Shown here in pieces: positions 21,103-32,500 of a stretch of 64,000 nt of DNA. The stretch covers positions 27,546,873 through 27,610,872 of the forward strand of contig CP137680.1 of assembly GCA_037976565.1 (NCBI GenBank), written 5' to 3'. Source of the stretch: Mesocentrotus franciscanus (taxonomy: Eukaryota; Echinodermata; Echinoidea; Camarodonta; Strongylocentrotidae). Under the pieces are notes generated by a model. It saw only the letters and a program-made list of their open reading frames with translations. It was not told the DNA's origin and made no database searches. Numbering within the stretch: position 1 is the first letter of the stretch; each line of letters starts with the position of its first letter. Made by a program: the position numbers and the translations under genes.

Positions 21103-22770
21103 CTCACAGCATCTACAAAACTAGGTTAATGACATCATTATCTCTTCAAATGTATCTTTATCATGTTATTTCTCAGTCTAGTAGAGACATATATTTATGT
21201 TTATCAACTCTTGTACTTCATGCTTAAATGAATTGCAAAATCCTATCCCATGGCGTTTACAAAAAAGTACATTTTAGCGACCGTCTAAGATTTCTGACAT
21301 CACACAAATTAAAGTAGTTGTAATATTGATATGAAAAATGAGAAACGGGATAATTTATGTCATTTGATTAAGATGTGTTCTACGAAACATTGTTTAAATG
21401 TAAAAACAGTAAATGTCCTCCAAAATCATGCACCCTAACACCGTCTTCAATACTAAATAGTGCTGGGTTGCAAAGTTCGGCCTAATATGAACATCTCTAA
21501 TTATCCTTTCCGCACCTTTAAATGAATTTATATCCTGCCCATAATTAGCCTTAGAGTAAAGGTATAATTTCACTGGCCTGGTACTGTCTTTCAGAATTAT
21601 ACTCCTCTCGTTCAAGTTCAAACTAGGTGCATTTTGTTCCGGCAACACATATAACAAAAAGCAAATGTACGCTTGCAAACTCAGAATTCTAGTTGGCAGT
21701 CATATTCAAGCAATGTTTGTTTTACGTGAATTATTTGAATATCAGTGTTTCTATTGGTGAAGTTCAAAGTGTTTACCTTTCGTTCCAGCCATCTATCTGA
21801 TTTAGCAGCACGCACAACGTTCAGCTGGTGACAGTGATTCCTATACAGCTCCACGGCTATGATATACCAATGAGCTACTTAAGAAACGAAAACGAAACAG
21901 TTACGGAAAGATCATACAAATACAAAAATACAAAAAGATATCAAAGATCAGTAACATTCATCCAGTGATAAACATTTTGACTATGTGATTATCATAACGA
22001 TTTTGTTTCCACTGACGCAAATAATTATATCATCACGGACCAAAGAACAAACTCTTATCGATTTTAACAGGCATCAGATTAATCATTAAAAAATATGTTT
22101 TGGAGGAGTGGTAGGAGTACTTCGGTAGGGGGTGTTTCAGGAAGAATGACATGTTTTCTATTATCTGTGTACCGTCACATTGGATTCCTGGGCTGCGTCT
22201 CACGAAATCGTCATAAGTACAAGTTGAGCGACATCCCATTGAAATGCGTGTATTAATTTCCACGCGTTTCAATGGGATGTCGCTGAACTTGTACTTATGA
22301 CGGTTTCGTGAGACGCAGCCCTGGGATCTGGGGATGTTTCTGAAGATTTTGTATTTTGTTTAGTTCGAGGCTCTATCACTTTAACGTTGTTCGTATTAAT
22401 TCTATTAGTTTTTTCTTCAGATTATTCCCTCCACACCCAGTTCCTTTATTATTATTCTTCTCTAATGATTTTTTTTCTCTATGCGACAACAATCAGTTTA
22501 TCTTCGTTTCATAATTCGTTTTCTTTATTAATCCCATTTTTAATACTTCTCCCTGCCTTCACCGTTTTTGCATTAACATGCCCAGATTCTTATCTTAACA
22601 GACCTTAAACGAACGCCTTCACGTGTAATTATGGTTTTCTTTTTATAAATGTATACACATTAGATATTTGCACGAATTACTTGAAAGCAAATTCCAGCTC
22701 TATAGATGTACTTCACCCACAAACATACCCTTTGTACTATTCGATCAAAATAGAATCACTCTTATTTTAT
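21103..22770. other. Intergenic stretch with one hairpin
   Basis: No exon is supported. The only clear structure is a perfect-looking hairpin at 22186-22325. The rest is AT-rich unique-looking sequence up to the LINE tail that begins the first sulfotransferase unit. Confidence 0.5.
22186..22325. repeat. Palindromic hairpin MITE
   Basis: Two arms of about 63 bases (GGGCTGCGTCTCACGAAA on the left, TTTCGTGAGACGCAGCCC on the right) flank a short loop around TATTAATTTC. The inner parts match as GACATCCCATTGAAATGCGTG against CACGCGTTTCAATGGGATGTC. Only a few mismatches are visible. Confidence 0.9.
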
Positions 22771-23185
22771 ACGGTCGCCACTGCCTGTGCTATATTACAT
22801 TGATAAATAATTACATTCCGTCTAGCTCTCAAAGCTCCAGATTTCTTGTTCTTCCTAAGCTCAATACTAAGCGTGAGGGGGAGGGGGGGGGGCTTTGCTA
22901 ATGCAGGGCTTTCGCTGTGGAATGCTCAACCTCGAGAGATTCTTAATTGTAGCCCAGTCGAAGTGCTTCAAAATAATTTTAAAACGTATCTGTTTAATTC
23001 GGCATATAATTAATTGCTCTGTAATGTTTGTACTTTCTATGTTACTTCTGTTCCTTTGTGTATAATGCAGGTAATCAAATGCTTTTATGAGATCTCTGGT
23101 TTATTTTTGTTTGTGTTTTACAAGTGCGCCTTGAGCATTTGATTTCAAGTGGATTCGGCGCCTTATTATTATTTATTGTCATTAC
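22771..23185 (+). mobile_element. LINE 3' fragment (L2/CR1-like), unit A
   Basis: One frame reads YIPSSSQSSRFLVLPKLNTK and then GLSLWNAQPREIL and NNFKTYLFNSAYN, the usual C-terminal end of L2/CR1-type reverse transcriptases. A 3' tail follows (GCGCCTTGAGCA, GTGGATTCGGCGCCTTATTA, ATT-rich). It is 5' truncated, and copies open units B and C. Confidence 0.7.
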
Positions 23186-24021
23186 AGTGCACTAAGAATG
23201 TTACGGTAGGGTTCCGAATATCTAGGTTAGTATTTTTCAACCCTTGTATAGTCACAACACCCTTTGAGAAATAAAAAGTGTCGCGTCGCCCTCCCAAATT
23301 CATTACACAAATATCATTCCCCATCACTCTGGTACACGTCAAGGGCCATGCACACACACAAAATGACATTTTTAGTGTAGTAAAATTTTGCAAACAATAT
23401 TCTAGATAAGATATGATATTATGTATGGAGGCAAATTGATGCCAGATACATGAATACCAAAGTCATATATGCATTCACTTCGATGCATGAATAGAAGAAT
23501 ATTCTGGCATCTCGTTGTCCAGAATCATCCTGTTTCTAAGTGCTCTGAGCGAGGGAAGCGAACGAGTGGGGTAAAAATGTAATTTCGAGATCAACAAACA
23601 AATTGGATATAATTGGGCACCTTGCAGCCCGAATGTGAGTATATTCGGACACCTCGCTGTCAAAAGAGATAATCTACTTCTAAAGTAGGCTCTTCATTGA
23701 GTGAAATCATATACTGTATCTAAATGTTGCGAGCGAGAAAAGACACTTAATTGTCTTTGAATTATTATTTTTCCATAAAAATACAAAGCGGTTTTTAGTA
23801 TTTTGTTTTCACGAGATTGACGTTATTTCTTTCATAATAGATTTGTTTTTTAATTTGGCGTTCAATTAATTTCTCTCGCAGTACCCTTAGAGATGTCCAG
23901 CGGCACCCCGGTTGAAAAACGCTGTAGTATGGACTAAAGACTGGTGCCCCTCCCAATGGCTGAGCCCACGCTACGCCACTGGTAGCAATACCATGAAAGA
24001 GCAAATGCATACACACAGAGG

Positions 24022-24291
24022 CAGGGGCGGATCCAGCCGGCGGCAAGGGAGGGGTCCTAAAAAGGGGCCCACTTCGTGCGAAAATTTGAAAATCGTGCCG
24101 GCCGATTTTTCGCTCAGTGGGGTAGTGAGCACAATTTTTTTGGTTGGCACCCGAAAAATTCTACGGAAGGGTTACTTTTCCACAACCCCTTGGGCGCCAG
24201 TGGAGGGGCACATCTTCTATTTTTTTCGAAAAAGGGTGTTTTACCTGTTTTTTTTGCTAAGGGGCTCAGGCCCCTCCTGGATCCGCCACTG
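24022..24291. mobile_element. hAT-type MITE with perfect 8-bp target duplication
   Basis: The inverted ends are CAGGGGCGGATCCA and, from the right, CAGTGGCGGATCCA. The 8-bp direct repeat CACAGAGG flanks it at 24014-24021 and 24292-24299. Unit B near 45165 has a single CACAGAGG followed by GTAAACCGG, the empty site. It is 270 bp long and non-coding. Confidence 0.85.
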
Positions 24292-25696
24292 CACAGAGGG
24301 TATAAACCGGTCTATTCGAGTCCTCCTTACAATAATTAGTCTTATTATATCATCACTTGTATCTATATCTAACTAATGGTGTACCTTAGGATTTTGGCGC
24401 CCAAGGAATAAAATGAAGAAAAAAAAAAGAAAATATGCCTAAATTAAATTGGCGCCTTTTCTCCATGTGTTCCAAATTTACAACCTCAAGCGATTGTTGT
24501 ATATTATTATTTAAAAAAAACAGTTTGATTAGAAATTCTAAAATTGTAGCACTAAACGTGAAATTGATTTTGTATGCACTAATCCGGGAATTGCACGGTA
24601 GCTTAAGGGGTTATGAATGTTTGAAACACGACATCACTGTATACGTCTATATATGCGAATCTCTAATTGACAATTTGGTGAGTGCAGACGGACAACTCTC
24701 CCGCTTGTCGTGTACAAAAATATCTTTAATTTGTTCTTCTTCTCCTAAGCGCCTTATGCCTTGTGACACTCAACAAACGATATTATGGATAGCATGTTGT
24801 AACAGGTCCTCTAAAAGGAAAAGACCCTCCTGATTTACACTTTTTGACAAATTGACATTTTTTACATTTAGGGTGTTGAAACAAAAGAGAAAGTTGTCCG
24901 GCACTTCATCACAGTGACCTTAATTACCAATTTAGCCAATTTGAGTTTCCCATGCGTATAATAATTAAAACTTCTTAGTTTGTCCGATTTCATTCAAACT
25001 TAATCTCACCATTCTGCTGTTCGGATTTTTTTTTTTTTTTTTTTTGTGTGCCTTCTTTCAGAGTTACAGTTGTCTATCTATAGGTTGAAATTTCACTTAA
25101 GTTTGATAATTAATACCTAAACAAGCGAAAAGAGATACGACCGAGCGGTGGTTTACCAATGTTCCTTTTTCTTCACCAATCAAACAAACACTTTATTACC
25201 CAATAAACCCCATGATTTGCAAGGGAGCACAGCAGGCATCCGAGTGTTAGCGTTTCTTTTATATATTTTAATATTCAACGTTTTTTTTTAGATTCAATTC
25301 TTCCCAAATTGAATCTCGGAGCGCATTCTAGAATCCGAATTACCATGATCATAGATTAACATATCAGCAGGGAGAACACTGGAGTCTAGGCTACTAACCA
25401 ACAAAGCACTTGGCCAATGTCCGTATTGTTATGTTTACTCCAGAGGTTTTTTCCTTTCACTAATACACTGCACACAATGCTTCTGTATTGTTCACAACGA
25501 ACGGAGACACAGTGAATGTTACCCCCGTTCAGACTACCTAAATTCATCGTATAGCTATACGAAACTCGTAGAAATATTCAATAAGTCATACATTTTTGTA
25601 GCCTGAACGTCGTAAAACGAAACGTTGTATATATATAAACGAAAATGTCAACATATTTGTACGGAAACTTAAACGTGCAGCGAGAAGGCGACTTCT

Positions 25697-26639
25697 TTAA
25701 CTCGCTAATGCGATGGTCACAACCCGCCGTACTTGCAAGTGCGTGCTGTCTACGTGCAAAAACGTGGGCAAAATTTGGGTATCCGTACGTGGTGAGTACC
25801 GCCTCCGTACGGATTTGGGAGCACGCACACACCGTAGCACTTTTAGTGCACGAGGAACATTCGCTGCGTTCGGGCTGCGGTCGGGCTACCGATTCACACC
25901 AGTGCGTGTGACGTGCGTGCCCGGTACTGCCAACGCACTGACTCCGTGCGTCTTTTATATTTGTTTCCCACGGTCACTTGCTCTACGGAAGGCGCACTTA
26001 GCACGTGCGTGCTGCGCACGTGATAAGTGCGTGGTCCGTGCTTACTCGCCACTTCCCCAGTTCAAGTGTCCAATGAGCACGCAAAATTCACGTGGACCGT
26101 ACCGAGTAAGCACGTGATCCGCACTTACAACGCACGTTGTGCGCACTGATTTATGCAGTATGCGGTGGAATGGGCGGCATCTTGAGGCAGCAGCAGCTGG
26201 GACTTCTGGAGAACATCGTCATCGGAATGTCGTCCTATATATACCCCGACATCGGGCGGAAAAGCTCACCGAGTTCATCGCACGTGCACGCACTTACAAC
26301 GTGCGAGTGAGTAAGGACACCGTACGTGAGCAGCACGTGTAAGTACGGCCTCCGTACGATAACGTGGCAACCGCACGGAGACCGTACGTTGTAAGCACGT
26401 TGTAAGCACGTACAACGCACTTACCACATGCGCAACGTACGATGCACGCAACCGTTAACGGCCAGGCGTGGCGTGCGGGCCACGTACTTACACCGTGCGT
26501 GTGACGTGCGTTGCCGTTACTCCATCCCTGCCTTTGCCACTCCCTCCCTACGATTTCAGAAAAACGTGGCGGCCGTGGCCTCCCCAAAAACCGTACGGAC
26601 TAAAAACACGCACGGTGGGTTGTGACCATGGCTTATTAA
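25697..26639. mobile_element. Foldback element rich in ACGTGCGT words
   Basis: The ends ATGGTCACAACCCGCCGT and, from the right, ATGGTCACAACCCACCGT are inverted repeats, with TTAA just outside on both sides. The interior repeats GTACGTGCGT, GCACGTG and CGTACGG words in both orientations and is GC-rich compared with its surroundings. Unit B lacks it. Several open frames cross it but look like by-products of the words. Confidence 0.7.
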
Positions 26640-26706
26640 AGGCGCCATGTTTAAGAGAAGAAGGCGAGAAGGCGATTTGTTAAATAATCTCACAAAGGCG
26701 CCTTGT

Positions 26707-27236
26707 TTAAAGATACTATGCAGCCAACATCAAATTCTGTAGAACTTTGCAGGAATTATGAATATGTCATGTATGTCCTATCTGTGAAATTTAAACGTTA
26801 GCAGTGTCCTAATATTCAAATTATGCAAGGAAACCCGTTTACTTGCTAGACTTCACTGTCAGACACTATTGATGAGTGACTGACTGGCTTTTTCATCTTT
26901 GGTAATAACATACATAAAATGAGCTGTAAAGGGTACATGAGCATTTGTCTACATCAATAACCCACTTCTTGTAATGGCCAAAATTAAACTGATTGAATCT
27001 TTGCGCAGCATAAAACGTACGACCATTCGGTACAATGGTCTGAAAAATCAGACTATTACTTACTGGCTCTATAGCTCCTAAGTCGATTCGACAACTAATA
27101 GTCGTTATTTTCCCACTTAAAGACATTTTCAAGCCCCCTTTTTTTAGGGAAGTTCTAAATTAGTATTGTCTTTCAAATGCCGTTGGAATTTAACCTTTTC
27201 ATTTTTTGGCCTGCAAATGGGACATAGTACCTTTAA
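26707..27236. mobile_element. TTAA-flanked MITE (copy of 13088-13620)
   Basis: It has the same ends and body as MITE 2 in the DSL-mucin gene, between TTAA at 26707-26710 and 27233-27236. Unit B has one TTTAA between ACTTG and CCGTATTTTGAGG at the equivalent place, the unoccupied target. Confidence 0.85.
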
Positions 27237-27298
27237 GACGAGAGTTCCATATATATTTGAGGAAATTGACACGCGATAAGAACAAGGGCCCCTTTCTT

Positions 27299-28520
27299 CA
27301 CGGGGCGGCGGAGCGTCTTTCAAAGTGGGGGGAACAAACAAAAAAGGGCACTTTCTGGAGAAAAAAGGGCACCTAGCCACCTACAAAAGGAAAACCTCAA
27401 AGCGAAAATATACAATGTTTAGACATTGGAATATACCCCTTTATTGTGAATACATTATCAGTGATGATTTAAATATTTGTGTCTCTCTTTACATGGTCCA
27501 AGATACTGCTTAAGCATCATACCTTTGCAGCTAGGTGTGATGGTCTGAATATTCATTTGTGAGCGTAAGATTTCTGAGGTCGCAGTGCGAAAAATTACAT
27601 CTTATAAAGACGAGAAAAAAATCCTGATGGGGTTTTTTAGCACAATCTAATCATGAAAAACTAAAAAGACCTTTAATAAGAAACATAATCATATCAACTT
27701 TAAATGCAAGTGAGCGAAGTTGATCTTAGTCGCTTTAAATTAGGAACACGTTTTATTGTGAAATGAAAAGGGGGTATTTATCCAAATGAAGAAGGACACT
27801 TATTAGAAAAGAAAAGGAGCACGTGTCAAATTATGAAAGGGAATTATCAGATGTGAAAATGGGGCACTTCTCGCCCCTGATAAGGGACATTCACCAGAGG
27901 TGAAAAAGGCATTTATGAGAACGAGAAAAAGGGCACTTATTACAAAGGAAAAGGGGTAATTATCAGAAGGGAAATGGCTCTTATTAAAAAGGATAAGGGG
28001 GCACGTGTAAAAAAACAAAAAAGAGGCACTCATTTGAAAGTTAAAGGGGGCACCTCGCAAATTTGAATAGGGGCACTTACCAGAGTTTAATAAAGGGGCA
28101 CTTATAAGAAAGGGGGCATACAAAGGAAAAGAGGAACTGGTCAAAAGATAAGGGGCACCTCTCCAATTTGAAAAGAGGCAATTATAAGAGGTGAATACGC
28201 ACTTATCAGAGGTGGTAAGGGGCACTTCGTGTACCTGAAATAGGGCATTCATTTGAAATGAATAGGGGTACATGGGGAAGGGTCACTTTTTAAAGTAAAA
28301 AGGGCACCTTTCAGATTTGAATAGGGGCAATTATCAAAGGTGAAGGGGCACTTTTAAGAAGTGGTAAAGGCCCCCCCCCCATAATAATTAGGAACGGGCA
28401 CCTATTATAAATAAATAGGGGCACTTATCTGAAGTAAAAGGGGAGCACTTTTCCTATGTAAAAAGGGGCACTTTAGGGGTACTTGTAAAAGTGGGGCACT
28501 CCCCGGGTCCACCGCCTCTG
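27299..28520. repeat. hAT-like element filled with GGGGCACTTATCAGA minisatellite
   Basis: The ends CACGGGGCGGCGGA and, from the right, CAGAGGCGGTGGAC are roughly inverted. Between them a degenerate unit of about 20-35 bases (GGGGCACTTATCAGAAGTGAAAA) repeats for over 700 bases. Unit B lacks the whole block. The minus-strand frame at 27803-28273 follows the repeat and is not taken as a gene. Confidence 0.65.
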
Positions 28521-29513
28521 GTTCTATAGCCTAATAGTCATATCGTACCAACATTTAGTGGGCGGGGCTCGTAAGCGAACACCGAAAATCGGCTACCTGT
28601 TATGCCAACTTACCACCTCTTCAAAACTAGTTTCTTTTTACGACTTTCTTCACACGATGTTATTTTCTAGTCTGTCCGATCATTTCGCTATGCAATGATC
28701 TTCATACGACGTTTCTTTATACGAGTTTTGTATAATATACTTAACCTGATTAGGGTACATAATTTTGAAGTACTCCTACTTCTGAAAGTTCAAATGCAAA
28801 GGTTGTTGTTGTTGTTAATTAGTTTCTAAGGCGCTTTCCATCGTCGTTGGATGATTTTCGCCAGGCAATGTGAGAGGGCGTAGTTTCTAGTCCTCTCTTC
28901 GTATTTTTGCTCTGTTGGATAAACGATAGCCTGTGGCGTTGTGTTTATGAAATTGAAAATGTAAGTAAAATGTTAGTAGTTATTTTCTGTATTGTTATTT
29001 TAAAGAATAAATAAAGGTTAAAGTACCATGTTCTTATAGAGAGGCTTGTGTTAATGAAACCATGTGATGAAAGAATGGTCCCGTAGGTAATTCATATTGA
29101 CTTCAAAATCCGTTTGGATCGAGCTGTTCAGCAATATTCGTGTTATCATTAGTTCTTTATTGGCCGTTTCTTTATGCAAGGTTATTTTCTGGTCTGCCTA
29201 TCCCTTTCGCAATGCAATGATTTTTTTGTATGTGATTATATATTCGACGTTTCTTTGTACGAGTTTCGTGTACATTTCCTGTTGGCGGAAACATGCACTG
29301 AACTTTGGTCAACTCCTACCATAGAAATACCAAGTCCAGACGTTTGAGTACCAAGTTCTTATGTTGATGCAATCATGTGAGAAAGGAAGGTGGCGCAAAA
29401 GGTGACATTCAAAGAGTCCTGTCGGTACTTTATAGGGACGGTGAAATCGGGTGGGAGCTGTACAGCGAGAAATCATTTTTCGCCAGTAAGAAGAGAAGGA
29501 TCGGGATCCAAAC

Positions 29514-29529
29514 ATGGCTGGAACTAAAG
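29514..29529 (+). CDS. SULT copy A exon 1 (16 nt, GC donor)
   Basis: ATG GCT GGA ACT AAA G is followed by GCAAGT. Copies B and C have GTAAGT at the same place, so this donor changed from GT to GC. AG|GCAAGT is the context in which minor GC-AG introns normally splice. The same start is conserved in all three copies. Confidence 0.65.
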
Positions 29530-32500
29530 GCAAGTAGCTCGATCGAAAGAAACATATTAGAGAGGGAATCATAATTATTTTGTTTGACTCTGAATAACTC
29601 ATCTCTAAGTTGAAGTACGTGTGACAAGACAGTATAAGAAAGGACTCGTATTTATAAAGAGTTAAGAATTAAGTTACCAACCAATCGCTAACCAATGCGA
29701 TCCCTGGACGTTATCTTTATTATGAAATCCGATGTTGATACTTATCTCATCTGGACTGTGATCCAAATCTCATCATGTGTTTGATACCAATTTAATTATG
29801 CCAATCTCAAATCAAGTTTGGTATCGATCTCATTTTGAGGTGATATAAATTTCATCTTGAGTTTGATACTAATACTAAATTGAGTTTGATATTTATCTCA
29901 TCTTGACTTTGATGCCGATATTATCAGTTCTTTATTTTGACGCGATCTCTTCTTGAATTTAATCTGATCTTAACTTGAAATTAATACCAATATATCGGGT
30001 TTGACGTCAATCTCAACTCGAGTTTGATATCGATCTGTTTTTTTGTTTTTACCTGACTGCTAAGCAAGAATGTGTATGCTTGTAATTTAGCAATCAGTAG
30101 ACTGACGGCTTTAAGTCCTCTCCGAGGGACTTGATAATGAGGATTAATGCATTACCAAAGGGCACTACCGCATCGACTTGGTTTCGAACCCGGGACCTCG
30201 ATCCCGGTTACGAGACCACTGCTCTACCAATGCACTCTACCACTGACCCATTGCGCCTCCTCATCTTGACTTTGATGCCAATCTAATTATCTTTAAGGTT
30301 AATGTCAATCTCTTATTTAACTCAAGTTTGTATTTATAATAATTATAATACAAAAATAGTAAATTCTTGTAAACGATTAATCACCAATTCTAGTAATGAC
30401 GATGATAATGATAAAATGATAAATAATTACAATGATTCATTGCTAACAACTCTAATAATTTCTATGCGCTTTTTTTTAGAACCTGTCCGGGGTTGGAGCG
30501 GGGAGATGTCATCCCTCCTCGCCGAGGCTCCGGCACATGTTGCCAAAACTTGCTACGAGTACGAGAACACCATCACGAGCCTTTTCTTTACCAAGAAGTG
30601 TATTGAGCAGACCAAGAAATTCAAACTTCGATCGGATGACGTGTTCATTATCACTTATCCAAAGACAGGTGGGTAACCTAAAGCTCCTCTTACACTTTCC
30701 TGAATTATCGGTAACATTGATTACGAGTTGAGTACGAGTTGGTTACGATGTGAGTACGAATTGAAAGCCTAGTATAACAAAGAACTCGTACAGAACTCAT
30801 GACAGCTCGGCGAAGAAACTCCTAGTATATATTTCAGATGCTCAAAATGCCCCCGAGTCGGTACGAGTTACTAGTAATAGTATGATAATTATAATAATAC
30901 TAATTTGTACGAGTTCCCTGGCTGTCTTCCAGTTGGAGTGCAGTTCCCAGTTTGCATACATTAACTGTGTACGAATCCTCTGCTTTGAATGAACTTTATA
31001 GTAATTATAGTACGGAGTCTAGAATTGGTCGATTAATAAATTCACAGCTATACCATACATGTATGTCAGTCCCGAGTGGAGACGGATATAATCGGTCGTC
31101 ATACATGTAGCTCATAAAGTACATGTATCATGTTCTAACATCGCAAAACGTGGCAATTTTTACATGAAGACAAGAACTCTCTTTGGATTTTTAAAGTAAA
31201 TTCCCGTAGGAAATCTATCATGAGTCTTGAACTGTTAAAAGCCTCGCCGTTTGATTTTTGCAATGGTTATTCTTGGTTATCATTATTTACAAGTGCTGTA
31301 TTTATATTGTATATTGTTTATCAAACATGAAGCCTTTAATATTTGCTTTAAATAGAGAAAAAATAAAATGCATTAAATGGTGCACCTTCATTTTGTTTCT
31401 ATGGTACCAGGAACCACATGGGCTCAACAGATCATGATGTTGGTGCAAATAGAAGCCGATCTGTCCTTCTTTGAAGGGAAGCATATCATGAAGCTGGTTC
31501 CATTCTTGGAATGTACTGATATACCGGATAGTGAGAAGGTAAATATAAGCATCAAGCCCGATACACATGGGGCGTTAGCTACCGTCAATTACGCCAAATG
31601 GATTGCTTAATTTCAATAGGATTCATAACACAGTAATGCTAGGTTTACACTATGTTCCCGGCGGCCACGGCAATCACGTTTCAGACCACCGTGGACAAAA
31701 CGGGATGGGCGTGAGACGACGCGGGGGGACGGAATGGCAAACGTGACAGGCCGTGATTGCCGTGGATGGCGGGCCAGATTTTTAAACTGTCAAAAAAACT
31801 GCCACGGCAGTCACAGTGCGGATAAGAAACCTAGTAGGCCGTAGTAAAACGGGGTGAACGCAACAAAACGTGACAGTACGTAATAGGCCGTAACACAACT
31901 TGGAGGCGGATCCGTAGTTGGACGGGAAGCCTGTGTATTCCCCGGCATCTCACGGTCCTTTCAAGTTTTGTTATTGTTCTGTCGCGTTAGGTGCGCGTTT
32001 TGTCACTTTTGCTTCCCGGTTGCTGCGCATTTTGTCCCGTTTAGCCACGTTTTGCAACGGTTCTCACGGCAAGCAAGGGTGTATGGTAGCCGTTTCGTCG
32101 CGTTCAATCACGGCACGCCCCGGCGTGTGACGGTTTACGGGCCCGGCGCGCTACATCGCGTTGCGTTCTACTACGTTCTGACACGGCGCGCGCGGTCTGG
32201 GAGGGAGTATATCAAAGCCAGGCCCAGCATGGGAACTTCATTCGAGTCTGAGCAATCGACGACACATTACGGCATCTACAATACGAGAGAAGACCAAGCT
32301 TTGAAGAAAGAAGGCCAAGCTATGCCACCGAAGAAGCCTAGACGTACGAAGCCCCCCACCCCCACTCCCCGTCCTGCACTACCACTACCACCACCACCAC
32401 CACCGCCACCAGTAGAAGAGCAGGAGCAGCCTGAAGATCCTCGCTCTTCACCGACGCCAAATAAAGAGGAACATGATTCTGCTGCTGACCCGGTCCCTGA

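Noticed and set aside
22771..23185. Repeated block at each unit start considered as a CRISPR-like or regulatory repeat
   Set aside because: Its translation matches LINE reverse transcriptase C-termini and it has a LINE tail. There are no regularly spaced short repeats.
26294..26587. Arg/Thr-rich open frames on both strands at 25.7-26.7 kb
   Set aside because: They fall in the ACGTGCGT foldback. GC-rich palindromic words leave frames open by chance, and unit B lacks the region.
27803..28273. 156-codon minus-strand open frame
   Set aside because: It lies wholly inside the GGGGCACTTATC minisatellite and its residues repeat with the unit.
30180..30260. Possible tRNA gene on the minus strand
   Set aside because: It has A-box-like and B-box words, but the body continues as a SINE, there are copies in all three units, and I cannot draw a proper cloverleaf.
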